Assembly: GCA_029213025.1 (NCBI GenBank)
Contig: JARGOZ010000061.1
Coordinates: 1-36,941, forward strand
DNA from: Verrucomicrobiales bacterium
GTDB taxonomy: Bacteria; Verrucomicrobiota; Verrucomicrobiia; Verrucomicrobiales; DEV007
Direction of reading: 5' to 3'
DNA: 36,941 nt
Below are positions 14,408 to 23,741 of this stretch, one piece after another (the stretch's first letter is position 1; the number at the start of each line of letters is the position of its first letter). Under the pieces are notes generated by a model. The model worked only from the letters and a program-made list of their open reading frames with translations. It was not told where the DNA came from and searched no databases. The position numbers and the translations under genes were made by a program.

Positions 14408-17206
14408 TTAATCAATATAGATAAATCCCGCCGAATTCAGCACGGCGTGACAATAAGCTTGCCATCCTTCGACTCCTGTTTGATTCAACATCCCCTCCCC
14501 CAACTCACGCTCTGCCGGAGTCGGCGCCCGGGTCATTGCGAGGTGATAGAGCATACCGATTCGATCCTTCGTCCCGGATTGCGCAATTCTCTCCGCCAGT
14601 GCCCCGGACAATTCCCGGACCCGCTGATTATTCATCAACATCAGGCTCTGCGGTGAAATGGTCGAAGTTGATCGCGATACACAATTGGGACCCATTTCCG
14701 GGTAATCAAAAGTTGCCATCATCGACGGGATTTCCGTTCGCCGGTATTGGATATAGACACTTCGCCGCCAACCGCCCGACGCCATCGCTTTGGCGTTGAC
14801 GAAACCTTCGCGATTCACGGTGATTCCATCCGGCAATCCACCGGCCGTAGTATCCAGCTTTCCGGCAATGTGCAGTAACGAATCGCGCAATGCCTCGGCA
14901 TCCATCCGCCGGAGAGACATTCGGGACAAAAGCTTATTTTGCGGATCGTGTTCCTGTCGATCTTTTGTGATTTCCCCCACCTGACGCCAGGCACGCGAGT
15001 TGAGAATCAGCCGATGCATTTCTTTGATGCTCCAGCCCCGCTCCACAAATTCGACTGCCAACCAGTCCAGTAATTCCGGATGTGTCGGCGGTTCGCTCTG
15101 CATACCGAAGTTCTCGAGTGTCCGAACGATCCCCGCACCAAAATGATGATACCAAATCCGGTTGACCATCACCCGTGCGGTCAGAGGATGATCCGGCCGG
15201 ATGAGCCATTTGGCAAAAGCGAGACGGCGGCCTGTTTTTTCGGGGAAAGGCGGGGTCACTGCAAAAGGAGTATGGCCATCGGTCAAAACCGAAGGGACTC
15301 CGGGCCCGACCAGCCGGCCCGGACTGAGATATTCACCGCGCCGGTAAATATAGGTGGGCGACGGATCACCCCGGTCAAACAGGGCACGGATCGTTAGCGG
15401 CGACTCCATCCGGCGCTCCGTAGTATAGATTTGCTGATCGAGTTGCTCGACTTCATCCCGCGCTTTTTGAACCGTCTCCGGTTGATCATCGTTCGGGATC
15501 AACAGGGCGATTTGCAGTTTCTCTACCAGTTTGCGCTGCTCCAGACTGCGTTGGTTATCGGCCCGCCGCAGCGCGATGAAAGTGGCCTCTCGATCCGCTT
15601 CGGGCTGGTCAGGGTAGTGTTGCTTTAACATTTCACGTTGCCACTCCGTTATTTTTTTCCGCCGTAATGATTCGAGTTTTTTCAACTCCGACTCCAGCGG
15701 TGGATTCACTTGCTTGACTCGTTGCCTGTGCTCCGGCGTCGCCGTGCTCAAAGTGCGATTTTTAAAAGTCAGCCAGTCATGTTCATCGAGCGCACCCTGA
15801 AAAACGGCTTTCAACCGGTAGTAGTCGCGCTGTGGTATGGGATCATATTTGTGAGTGTGACAGCGCACACATTCCATGGTCAGGCCCATCACCCCTGAGC
15901 CGAGCACACTGATCACATCGCTGATCACCCCGATCCGGTTCTCTACATAATTCATGGTTCGCGAACCGGTCTCATCAATACCCATTCGCAGGAAACCGGT
16001 CGCGATTAAATTCTCTACCATTTCCGTGGTAACCGGATTGGCATTCTCTGAATCGAGCAATTCATCCCCGGCAATCTGCTCGGTCAAAAATTCATCGTAG
16101 GGTTTGTCGCTGTTGAAAGCGTTGATGACATAGTCGCGATATTTCCAGGCGACCTTGCGAACCGGATCAGAGGAAAGCCCGCCTTCAGAATCCGCGTAAC
16201 CGGACACATCCAACCAGTAGCGGCCCCAGCGTTCCCCGTAGTGAGGGGAATCGAGCAGGGTATCTACCATTTTTGCAAACCAGTCCGGGTCCGGATCGTC
16301 CCGCCACTTTTTCCATTCCGAAATTGAAGGAGGCATGCCGATCAAATCAAACCAGGCACGGCGAATCAAAGCATCACGATCAGCTTGCGGAGAAAAATCC
16401 AGACCTGCCTGCTTCAATTTTCTATAGATGAAAAAATCGATCGAATCACCCCGGGGCGGTTTTTCCGGAGGCTGAAAAGCCCAGTGTTGGCGATCCTCTT
16501 CAGAGACCAGCGGATCGGGCTCTGTTGTCGCGACATCGGGTTTTACCTGACCAATCGGAGCACCGGCGAGAATCCATTCCCGAAGTTTTTTCACCTCCGA
16601 CTTTCCGGGTCGCTTGACGAAATCCCTCAGTAAACGTTCTTTCGGCGGACAGGCTTCGCTTTCGATTCGCTGAATCATCCGGCTGCCGTCGGGCTTACCC
16701 GGAACGAAGGCCGGTCCACTTTTGCCTCCCTTTTTCATAGCCGCCACGTTGCGCAAATCGAGACCGCCGTCCTGTTTCTGCCGACCGTGACAGGCTACAC
16801 AACGCACCAGCATGATCGGCAGCACATCGTGTTGCGTCATTTCCGATGCGGTGATTTTCGGAGGACTGGCAAACTTCGCGCCACCCACTATCCATTCGCG
16901 GATCAGCTCCACTTCGGCAGGCGACAGTTTATTGCCCTTCTTCGGCATTTCGCCGGAATGAACCAGTTCGAACAGATGGCTTTTCTCCGCATCGCCCGCC
17001 TCAAATACCGGACCAGATTCACCGCCTTTTACGATCCCTTCGGCAGTGGTGAGATTCAGCTCGCCCTTCATCCGGTCCGGATTGTGACATTCCACGCACC
17101 GGGCTTCCAGAATCGGAGCTATCGATTTTTCAAACAGCACAGATGGGTTCCCGCGCCCGATTACAGGGGCGATTGCCATGATGCCAATGAGGACAGAAAA
17201 ACGCAT
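14408..17206 (-). CDS. exported PSD1/DUF1549/DUF1553 multi-CxxCH cytochrome-type protein
   Basis: A 932-residue protein with a signal peptide (about residues 1-18). Two planctomycete-cytochrome (PSCyt1) modules follow, each with a haem-type site: CVECH (37-41) and CVACH (136-140). The PSCyt2/DUF1549 domain comes next (HWAFQPP, then FDLIGMPPS, YGERWGRYWLD), containing a third site, CVRCHTHKYDPI. The C-terminal PSD1/DUF1553 domain shows HPLTARVMVNRIW, GIVRTLENFG, RMDAEALRDS and SPQSLMLMNNQ. Covalent haem attachment outside the cytoplasm is expected; an electron-transfer or oxidation role in catabolism is inferred. ATG 17206 gives a good signal peptide; a longer frame to 17341 uses a non-ATG start. 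This is the first gene of the operon. Confidence 0.93.
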   Translation of the reverse strand: MRFSVLIGIMAIAPVIGRGNPSVLFEKSIAPILEARCVECHNPDRMKGELNLTTAEGIVKGGESGPVFEAGDAEKSHLFELVHSGEMPKKGNKLSPAEVELIREWIVGGAKFASPPKITASEMTQHDVLPIMLVRCVACHGRQKQDGGLDLRNVAAMKKGGKSGPAFVPGKPDGSRMIQRIESEACPPKERLLRDFVKRPGKSEVKKLREWILAGAPIGQVKPDVATTEPDPLVSEEDRQHWAFQPPEKPPRGDSIDFFIYRKLKQAGLDFSPQADRDALIRRAWFDLIGMPPSISEWKKWRDDPDPDWFAKMVDTLLDSPHYGERWGRYWLDVSGYADSEGGLSSDPVRKVAWKYRDYVINAFNSDKPYDEFLTEQIAGDELLDSENANPVTTEMVENLIATGFLRMGIDETGSRTMNYVENRIGVISDVISVLGSGVMGLTMECVRCHTHKYDPIPQRDYYRLKAVFQGALDEHDWLTFKNRTLSTATPEHRQRVKQVNPPLESELKKLESLRRKKITEWQREMLKQHYPDQPEADREATFIALRRADNQRSLEQRKLVEKLQIALLIPNDDQPETVQKARDEVEQLDQQIYTTERRMESPLTIRALFDRGDPSPTYIYRRGEYLSPGRLVGPGVPSVLTDGHTPFAVTPPFPEKTGRRLAFAKWLIRPDHPLTARVMVNRIWYHHFGAGIVRTLENFGMQSEPPTHPELLDWLAVEFVERGWSIKEMHRLILNSRAWRQVGEITKDRQEHDPQNKLLSRMSLRRMDAEALRDSLLHIAGKLDTTAGGLPDGITVNREGFVNAKAMASGGWRRSVYIQYRRTEIPSMMATFDYPEMGPNCVSRSTSTISPQSLMLMNNQRVRELSGALAERIAQSGTKDRIGMLYHLAMTRAPTPAERELGEGMLNQTGVEGWQAYCHAVLNSAGFIYID

Positions 17207-17379
17207 CCGTGAACAGCATAGAGGATCACCCCGCCTCTGCCCAGGCAGGATGATGGCGCGGTCACGGGGCCGACCCTTAACAAAATCCGTAATAATTTCC
17301 AGACTTCCGGACACCGATTCAGTAGGTTTTTCCCTTAGCAAACTGTCTTTGTTGCGCTCTAGTTGACTGCAACCTTGTC
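17207..17379. promoter_or_regulatory. divergent intergenic region between PSD1 and GDPD genes
   Basis: These 173 bases must hold the promoters of two oppositely transcribed units: the PSD1 operon (minus) and the glycerophosphodiesterase pair (plus). I cannot assign clear -35/-10 boxes or an operator. Confidence 0.4.
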
Positions 17380-18180
17380 ATGAAATTCTCTATAGTTGCT
17401 GTAATACTCATCCTGACGATCAGTCAGGCCCAGGCGCAAGAACCCCTCATCGTCGCTCACCGGGGCGCTTCGAAGGATGCTCCCGAAAACACCCTGCCCG
17501 CCTTCAACCTGGCCTGGCAACAGGGCGCAGATGCCATTGAAGGCGACTTTCACCTTACTAAAGACGGACATATCGTCTGTATCCACGACGCAAATACGAA
17601 GAAAACAGCCGGGGTGGATCTCATCGTCAAAGATACGACTTTGGAGGACTTGCAAAAGCTGGATGTCGGTAGGTCGCACGAAGCAAAATTCAAAGGCACG
17701 CGTATGCCTACTCTCCGGGATGTCATGGCTACAGTCCCTGATGGAAAGAAAATCTATATCGAAATCAAATGCGGAGCCTCAATCGTTCCCGCTTTACTGA
17801 CTGAGATGAAAAAATCGGAACTTAAGCGGGAACAGATTGTTGTGATTTCATTTAAAGACGAGGTTATTAAGGCAATTGAAGCCCTGGCTCCTCACTACAA
17901 AACCTGCTTGTTGGTCTCAATAAAAATGGATGAAACCGGGAACCTTTCGCCCTCTTTTGTGTCCATTCTCACCCGGCTCCAAACGGTTCAGGCCGATGGG
18001 TTGAGTGCCAGCTTCAGTCATCTCACTGAAAATCTCATCAATTCGGTTAAAGGGGAGGGATGCGAATGCCACACCTGGACAGTTGACGATCCTATCAGGG
18101 CTCTGCGATTGACAGAGTGGGGAATTCAATCGATCACGACCAATGTTCCCGGTTATATGAGAAAGCACCTATTCAAGTAA
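17380..18180 (+). CDS. exported glycerophosphodiester phosphodiesterase
   Basis: A 266-residue GDPD-family enzyme that hydrolyses glycerophosphodiesters to glycerol-3-phosphate and an alcohol. A signal peptide covers residues 1-19 (ends QAQA), so it should act in the periplasm. The TIM-barrel active site is visible as His27-Arg28 in VAHRGASKDAPENT, Glu54 and Asp56 in EGDFHLTKDG, and His69 in CIHD. Later markers are IYIEIKC and HTWTVDD near the C-terminus. Length is normal. The histidine phosphatase gene begins 12 bases after the stop codon, so the two form an operon and may together release phosphate from phospholipid-derived compounds. Confidence 0.93.
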   Translation: MKFSIVAVILILTISQAQAQEPLIVAHRGASKDAPENTLPAFNLAWQQGADAIEGDFHLTKDGHIVCIHDANTKKTAGVDLIVKDTTLEDLQKLDVGRSHEAKFKGTRMPTLRDVMATVPDGKKIYIEIKCGASIVPALLTEMKKSELKREQIVVISFKDEVIKAIEALAPHYKTCLLVSIKMDETGNLSPSFVSILTRLQTVQADGLSASFSHLTENLINSVKGEGCECHTWTVDDPIRALRLTEWGIQSITTNVPGYMRKHLFK

Positions 18181-18192
18181 CCGGCCGCCCCA

Positions 18193-18801
18193 ATGAAGGA
18201 TCCGGAATACAGCTCACCACTTTCCACTCCGCTAACGAAACGCTGGTTCGTATTACGACACGGACAAAGTGAAGCTAACGAGGCGGGTATAGTCGCCAGT
18301 CAATTGACCACCGCGGAGCATGCCTACGGGCTCACCGATACCGGTCGAGCCGAAGTGAAAAAATCTGTCAATGAAGCTGCGGCAATGATAAAGGAAAGCC
18401 CACCGTTGCTGATTCTCATGTCCCCTTTCCTGCGTACCCGCCAGACAGCGGAAATCGCAGCGGGAAAATTCGGAGTTCAACGTCTTGTTGAGCGGGATTT
18501 CGGGGAATTCGAACTGCTTTCCGACAAACACTACCAAAATGTCTGGGATATCGATCCGAAACAACCCAACGCCATTCCCGGGCGGGCGGAGACGGTCTAC
18601 AGTGTGGTAAAACGCACAACTGAACTGGTTTTGGAGGTAGAGAAAAATCAGCAAATCAATACCTGCCTGATTGTCACTCACTGCGATGTCGCGATGATTC
18701 TTTCCTGCGCGTTTCAGAACATCGATCCGCGTCACCACCGCTCGCTCGATCCTGTTGAGACAGGCGAGATCCGGCGATTGATGCAATTACCGGGCGAGTA
18801 A
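18193..18801 (+). CDS. histidine phosphatase (phosphoglycerate-mutase-like) family protein
   Basis: A 202-residue cytoplasmic protein of the branch 1 histidine phosphatase superfamily. The phosphohistidine acceptor is His23 in LRHGQSEAN, with Arg22; a second arginine is in SPFLRTRQTAE; the second core histidine is His163 in LIVTHCD. These residues fit a phosphomonoesterase or mutase, but the substrate is not evident. The short, divergent C-terminus argues against a glycolytic mutase. It is the second gene of the GDPD pair. Confidence 0.88.
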   Translation: MKDPEYSSPLSTPLTKRWFVLRHGQSEANEAGIVASQLTTAEHAYGLTDTGRAEVKKSVNEAAAMIKESPPLLILMSPFLRTRQTAEIAAGKFGVQRLVERDFGEFELLSDKHYQNVWDIDPKQPNAIPGRAETVYSVVKRTTELVLEVEKNQQINTCLIVTHCDVAMILSCAFQNIDPRHHRSLDPVETGEIRRLMQLPGE

Positions 18802-18906
18802 AGCAGACAAAGACCGCAGCAGCAGAGGGCATTGCCACGTGGCGGCATTTTAACGCGATTCCTTAGCCCCTTTTCCTCTGCCTGTTCAGTGAAACTCGGG
18901 ATTTTC

Positions 18907-19197
18907 TCAATCTTCAGACTTGAGGCGGTGCTCCGAGATTGTGTTCAAAGGCAAATCTGTAGCTTCGGCAATCACCTGATCGCTCATTCCCATTTTGATC
19001 ATTTTAAGAGCAATTTCTTTCTGATTTTCAATCTTTCCCTCAGCAATCAACTGTTCTGCTACGCTTCCTGCTTCGTATTTCATTTTAGAGCTTCCTTTAT
19101 TTGTCACTATACTCAAAAAGTCTTCTTTCGTCAAATCCGCTCCAGAGACGAGCGCGTAGGTCAAAATCGAAATGCGGCATGTGATGCAACTCCCCGT
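18907..19197 (-). pseudogene. C-terminal fragment of an Rpn-family (PD-(D/E)XK) nuclease/transposase-like gene
   Basis: The frame reads ISILTYALVSGADLTKEDF and then a basic tail with IALKMIKMGMSDQVIAEATDL, which is typical of the C-terminus of Rpn/YhgA-like recombination-promoting nucleases. The catalytic N-terminal domain is absent. The frame opens directly after the symporter stop codon (TAG at 19198-19200), in the same reading frame, and has no ATG; the first usable start would be TTG at 19164. It is best read as a remnant left by a deletion or rearrangement that joined it to the symporter gene end. Confidence 0.6.
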
Positions 19198-21309
19198 CTA
19201 GTAGAGTCGTTCCACTTTAATTTGTTTATCATCCCGTCGCCCCGTCACCAGTATATCGTAGGACTCCGGCCCGATCTCCACCACATCGTCCGGGCCGTCG
19301 ACAAGGCCTCCGACTACCACATGCATGGAATTCAAACCGCCCAACCACCAACGGGTGTCGGTAATATAGATAGGATCTCCAACCTTTGTGCGAAGGCGAT
19401 TCATCACCGAGGCTGACAATCTCACGACAGGGAGCTGCGCCTCGCCCTCAAGAGGCTGTTCGACCTCCGCTTTTCGGGGCATCGCAAGGGTCTCTGCTGA
19501 ATCGCTTTCACTACCTTCCGATCCTTTGTAACGCCGAATCGCATCCTTTACCGTTCCCCACACCAACCCGGCCTGCTTTTCTTTCGGCTCCGGTTTGGTA
19601 AACAGGGTGACTACTACACCAATGAAGGTACTGACACTTAAACCAAACAGAGCCCGCATAAACTTATACTGCCGGGCTCCGGCGAACAGGCCTTCCCTGA
19701 AGTTTTCATCCATAGGGACACCATGAGCAAAAGGCCGAATGATTTCCGGAACAAAGATGGACACCGCGATGGCAACCAAACCACCTACGATAGTTGCAAG
19801 TGCCGCCTTCGCTGTAAAGCGCCGCCAAAATACAGAAAGCAGCAGCGCCACCACCAGAGGAGGTGTGACGGCGGCAGTCATCGCCCCGTGGGCGGCGTAT
19901 ATCGTTTTGAACTGCATAAACACCGGAACCAAAGCGATACCGAACAAGGTGACACCTACGGAACTGATCCGGGCGGTGCGCAGCAACTGCTTCTCACTCG
20001 CCCGTGGATTCACCATGGGTTTATAGACATCATTCACCACAATAGCTGATACCGCAGTAATCAGGGTATCGACTGTGGACATAAGAGCGGCCGTCAGCGC
20101 CGCGAGAATTAAGCCAAACACTCCCGGATGGGACAGAAACTCTGCCGTGATATAAAATGCCTTTTTCGGTTCCATCTCAGGAAGGACCCCGGCGTGAACA
20201 AATGCCTGACCAATCCAGCCACCCGAAGCCACTACGATCGCCGCTATCGGCATCAGAATCAGCGGCATCGCGATCGCTGCCTTCCGCGCTTCTCGAGTCG
20301 ACTTGGTGGCCATGTAGCGCATCAGTATGCCCTGGTTGAGAAAGTAGAAAAAAGCCGAGTTCGCCATAGCGTCCTGCCAGAATATACCTACAGAAGGAAA
20401 GGTCGGATTCTCATTAAAATTGTTAAACGCAAGACGGTGACCTCGCGGCAGATGGCTGAGGAAATCCTCCACCCCGCCGAGGTAATGGATCCCTAGTACA
20501 AGCAGCACGATTCCGGTTACGAGGAGCATCACGCCCTGGAACAGATCGGTCATAATCACTGAAGTTTGCCCGCCAAAAGTCACGTAGATAGCAGAGATCC
20601 CTGCGATAAGTATCGCCGACCCCATCACGTTCCAGCCAAGGAGATTCTGAAACACAGTCCCCATGGTATAGAGATTCACGCCGACATAACTGATCAGATA
20701 GACAAGAACTCCGACCGTCGCGGCAAGGCGTACTTTGCGATTAAATCGTCGTTCGAAATATTCCGGCACCGTAGTGATTCGGGAGAAATAGAGAATCGGC
20801 AGCCAACCGAAAAGCAACAAAGGCATTAGCGCCCAGTCGTTCAGGTACGACTGGCTGGATGCAAATCCATAGTTGTAGGCGGCCTGAGAGTATTTCACGA
20901 AACTATAGGAACCCACCAGGGTCGCCACGAGGCTGAAGGCAATCATCCACCAGGAAAAACGTTGCCCGCCAAAAAAGAAATCTTTCGTCCCCTTCTGTCG
21001 GCGCCCGAACCAGGTTCCGATCAGCAGGATCATGATGATGTAGACGATCATGATCCCGAAATCGACCGGCTTGCCGATTGTCCGGTCGGCGCGGGCCTCG
21101 CCGGTGTAGGGAATCGCCTCGGCCTCGCTCATGGGAGCGTATTGCAGGTAGCCCTGGAGCACCATGAAGAACAACAATCCACCCAGCATGATCAGCAGGT
21201 TGAAAAGCCCTCTCCCTGAGAGACCAAGGTAGCCCTGCCGTCCGGCGAAATACATTCCCACCGCAAAGACCAATCCACCGACGGCATATTGATAAATAAA
21301 TGGATCCAT
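19198..21309 (-). CDS. sodium:solute symporter (SSS family)
   Basis: A 703-residue polytopic inner-membrane transporter of the SSS family, which couples Na+ entry to uptake of a sugar, acid or similar solute. About 14 hydrophobic segments are visible. Family features include the core starting DFGIMIVYIIMILLIGTWFG, a KDFFFGG loop, TTVPEYFERRF, the ALTAALMSTVDTLITA segment, and a C-terminal soluble tail of about 130 residues ending in VERLY. The first 100 residues hold two or three extra helices before the core. ATG 21309 is preferred to a TTG at 21366, which would add 19 residues. No dedicated sugar enzyme is adjacent, so the substrate is open. Confidence 0.9.
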   Translation of the reverse strand: MDPFIYQYAVGGLVFAVGMYFAGRQGYLGLSGRGLFNLLIMLGGLLFFMVLQGYLQYAPMSEAEAIPYTGEARADRTIGKPVDFGIMIVYIIMILLIGTWFGRRQKGTKDFFFGGQRFSWWMIAFSLVATLVGSYSFVKYSQAAYNYGFASSQSYLNDWALMPLLLFGWLPILYFSRITTVPEYFERRFNRKVRLAATVGVLVYLISYVGVNLYTMGTVFQNLLGWNVMGSAILIAGISAIYVTFGGQTSVIMTDLFQGVMLLVTGIVLLVLGIHYLGGVEDFLSHLPRGHRLAFNNFNENPTFPSVGIFWQDAMANSAFFYFLNQGILMRYMATKSTREARKAAIAMPLILMPIAAIVVASGGWIGQAFVHAGVLPEMEPKKAFYITAEFLSHPGVFGLILAALTAALMSTVDTLITAVSAIVVNDVYKPMVNPRASEKQLLRTARISSVGVTLFGIALVPVFMQFKTIYAAHGAMTAAVTPPLVVALLLSVFWRRFTAKAALATIVGGLVAIAVSIFVPEIIRPFAHGVPMDENFREGLFAGARQYKFMRALFGLSVSTFIGVVVTLFTKPEPKEKQAGLVWGTVKDAIRRYKGSEGSESDSAETLAMPRKAEVEQPLEGEAQLPVVRLSASVMNRLRTKVGDPIYITDTRWWLGGLNSMHVVVGGLVDGPDDVVEIGPESYDILVTGRRDDKQIKVERLY

Positions 21310-21404
21310 GAGGCACCCATCCTGATCGATCACCCCCGCGAATAAAAGCAAAATCTTACGATTCAACAGGAGGTATCAGGCCGCAAAAGGCCCGGGACGG
21401 CAAC

Positions 21405-22892
21405 CTAATAAGTCCATACCCAGTCGCCGTTTTCTTTATCGATCACCGGGGTCTTAGTATTTTTAAATGCAATCATGCCGTCGTTGTCAATCCGGTTTTT
21501 CCCGACTGAATAAACTCGATAGGTTGTACCGTCGCCCTCTTTTACATATTTCAGAGACTGTCCGGCGTCCATGACATCATCCGGAATCTTTGCTATATAG
21601 TCCGGAATCAAAGTTGGTAAATCGACGGGCAGTTTTCCGGTTTGAAGCCGAAACCGTTCCACTCCACAGGCGAGAATCGCCAAATCGAATACTGTGCTGA
21701 CCTGAAAGCAACGCAGGGTCACAGAAGTCGTCGACGGCAGAGTTACAGCCGCCAGGAAGTTACGCGGAGTTCGTTTGCCTATCGCTTTGTTGAATTCATC
21801 GGTATCGGGCAGAGTTCGGTTACGCACCGGCAGAATAGCATGAGCAAACATCATTTCCGCGATGAAGACTTTGTTATGATCCCAGATTCCAGCCGGGGCC
21901 AACCTCGCAAAAATGCCTAATGACGGAGAAGGCGTCGAGTTTCCCACAGCGCCAGTCACATTTACTACATGACGAGAATCCTTCAGGCTGATGGCTTTCA
22001 TAAAATCACAAGCGCCCAATTGAAATGTTGCCAACTCGAATTGCAGCGCCGTTTCCAACCGGCTGAGTATATCCTGATGATCTGTCAGTTTATTTTGAAT
22101 CCAAACCAGATCATCATCAGACCAGGCTCCGGAGGCCATACCTTCCCAGACAACGGAAAGAGCCGAAGAATAGATAGCCTGGCCGAAAAGAAATCCAATC
22201 AACGACGGGTGAGACATGCTGGCCTTTCCCATTTGCAGGAGAACAAGAAGTGACGACTTTGCCTGAGTCGTGTCGCCCGCTTCGAGTGCGAGACAAGCAC
22301 GCAGGACTTGCAATTTCTGAAACTTTTGCAAGTCTTGAAGGTAGGGGAACGTGGTTTGCAATTGATCGAGAAAGGTTTCCCCTATATCAACTTTCAGCTG
22401 TGATTCCGTCCGCAGCGCCGCCTCGTCGATCTCCGCCAGCTCGGCGCTGAGTTCTTCCAGCAAGGACGAAATATCAGGGGCTTTGGACAAATCCGCCCGG
22501 CGGTGCTTTTCCACCGCCGGCAGAAAAGTTTGGGAATCATCGACCGGCAGCCGGAGTTTCAGGAAGCGATCCCGCAGCTCCGGGTTGCGGTAGATGATTT
22601 CGCCGGTGCCTTTTACTATCGATGCCATATCTTCAGGGCGGTCGTGGGTAAAATCCGTCACAGAAGCCAGTAGCGGTGTCCGCACGAAATTTTGATCCTC
22701 AGGCGGCATTTTCGGCAGCAGTTTTCTATAGTCAAAAACGACTCCTTCCCTGGTAAGTTTAGCCTTAGTCGATTGCCACTTCCGGGCACCGGACCAATTC
22801 TCCCAGGCACCCAAAAGGGCATACAGCGTGACGGCGACCACCAGTAATGTAGCGAAAATGACGGCAATTTTTTTCAGTCTCTTCTTCATCAT
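21405..22892 (-). CDS. membrane-anchored protein of unknown function, third gene of an ECF sigma operon
   Basis: A 495-residue protein with one N-terminal transmembrane helix (about residues 9-29) and a large domain outside the membrane. The middle part is helical (for example SSLLEELSAELAEIDEAAL). The last 90 residues (RLQTGKLPVDLPTLIP, then YRVYSVGKNRIDNDG) resemble the C-terminal region of type II secretion pseudopilin-like proteins, but the rest does not. I do not recognise the family. It starts eight bases after the stop of the 103-residue membrane gene, so it belongs to the sigma factor operon; a role in sensing or in the envelope response is inferred. Confidence 0.75.
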   Translation of the reverse strand: MMKKRLKKIAVIFATLLVVAVTLYALLGAWENWSGARKWQSTKAKLTREGVVFDYRKLLPKMPPEDQNFVRTPLLASVTDFTHDRPEDMASIVKGTGEIIYRNPELRDRFLKLRLPVDDSQTFLPAVEKHRRADLSKAPDISSLLEELSAELAEIDEAALRTESQLKVDIGETFLDQLQTTFPYLQDLQKFQKLQVLRACLALEAGDTTQAKSSLLVLLQMGKASMSHPSLIGFLFGQAIYSSALSVVWEGMASGAWSDDDLVWIQNKLTDHQDILSRLETALQFELATFQLGACDFMKAISLKDSRHVVNVTGAVGNSTPSPSLGIFARLAPAGIWDHNKVFIAEMMFAHAILPVRNRTLPDTDEFNKAIGKRTPRNFLAAVTLPSTTSVTLRCFQVSTVFDLAILACGVERFRLQTGKLPVDLPTLIPDYIAKIPDDVMDAGQSLKYVKEGDGTTYRVYSVGKNRIDNDGMIAFKNTKTPVIDKENGDWVWTY

Positions 22893-22900
22893 ATATATAG

Positions 22901-23212
22901 TTAAAAGGCCGGATTGAGAGCGTAGCGATTTTCAAAAAAGTCCACCAAAAGTGGGATTTCTTCGCTGGCCAACGAGGGGTACCCGGCATTGACATTCGTT
23001 TCGGCCGGAGTGAGTACGCTCAATACACCGATGGCAACCCAGCAGGCAGCAACACCAATCAATACCAATTTCATGACTGCGGGGTAGTTTACAATTCTGC
23101 CGCTGGGCGATTCGGACAGGGCATTATCGATCAATTCCTCTCTCCAATCTTCCGGCAAAGGAGCCATTTCAAAACGGGAGAGCGACTCTTCAAAATCAGG
23201 TTTCGGATTCAT
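22901..23212 (-). CDS. small membrane protein encoded after ECF sigma gene, possible anti-sigma factor
   Basis: A 103-residue protein with a soluble N-terminal part of about 45 residues (MNPKPDFEESLSRFEMAPLP), one transmembrane helix (about 49-68, LVLIGVAACWVAIGVLSVL) and a short C-terminal segment outside. This layout (cytoplasmic N-terminus, single helix, outer C-terminus) and its place seven bases after the sigma stop codon fit a minimal anti-sigma or accessory factor, although no zinc-binding HxxxCxxC motif is present. ATG 23212 is chosen because a longer frame would overlap the sigma gene by almost 200 bases. Confidence 0.6.
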   Translation of the reverse strand: MNPKPDFEESLSRFEMAPLPEDWREELIDNALSESPSGRIVNYPAVMKLVLIGVAACWVAIGVLSVLTPAETNVNAGYPSLASEEIPLLVDFFENRYALNPAF

Positions 23213-23219
23213 ATTTCGG

Positions 23220-23741
23220 TTAGTTGGTAAATTCGTCGTAAACAGGTTGCAGGGCGGTGCGGAGCTTTTCGATTCCGTAGCGATAGCGACTGGCTGCGGT
23301 ATTGGTGGAAACGCCGATGACATCTCCGATTTGGGAAAAAGAAAGGCCCTCCCAAAGCCGCAGCTGCACGGCGATTTGCTGATCGCGGGGCAGTTCGGTG
23401 AGCGAGCTTTCAAGCGCTTCCCGCAAAAACTCGCGATCCGGATCGGGAGTTGATTTGAAAAGCTGCTCGATCACATTTTCCTCTGTGGCCGCCTCTTTCG
23501 TCCGCTTTCGAACGCCCACACGTCGCTTCCAATCCACCGCATGCCGGTAGGCGATCCGCATCAGGTAAGCGCGTTCGTCCTGAACTTCGGAAAGTGAATC
23601 AATTCCTCTGGCCAGTTTCACCAGCCAGTCCTGAAGCAAATCGCGGGCATCGGCATCGCAGTCGGCGAAGCGTTTGAAAATCGCAAAAGCGCATAAAGCG
23701 TGGTCGTCGTAGATTCTTTCCAGTTCATTGCGCTGCATCAT
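23220..23741 (-). CDS. ECF RNA polymerase sigma factor
   Basis: A 173-residue sigma-70-family ECF factor. Region 2 covers about 12-80 (DADARDLLQDWLVKLARG, ERAYLMRIAYRHAVDWKRR) and region 4 about 112-165, with LPRDQQIAVQLRLWEGLSFSQIGDVIGVSTNTAASRYRYG reading as the helix-turn-helix in two parts. The length is normal for a compact ECF factor. It opens an operon with a small membrane protein and a large membrane-anchored protein, which may report an envelope signal to it. The start is one of two adjacent ATG codons; no strong ribosome binding site is seen. Confidence 0.9.
   Translation of the reverse strand: MMQRNELERIYDDHALCAFAIFKRFADCDADARDLLQDWLVKLARGIDSLSEVQDERAYLMRIAYRHAVDWKRRVGVRKRTKEAATEENVIEQLFKSTPDPDREFLREALESSLTELPRDQQIAVQLRLWEGLSFSQIGDVIGVSTNTAASRYRYGIEKLRTALQPVYDEFTN

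Noticed and set aside
17207..17341. Longer start for the PSD1 gene
   Set aside because: It would place a charged, non-hydrophobic segment ahead of a good signal peptide and fill the divergent promoter region.
22901..23413. 170-codon version of the small membrane protein
   Set aside because: The first 67 codons overlap the sigma factor gene and are Cys/Pro/Ser-rich; ATG 23212 gives a sensible membrane protein.
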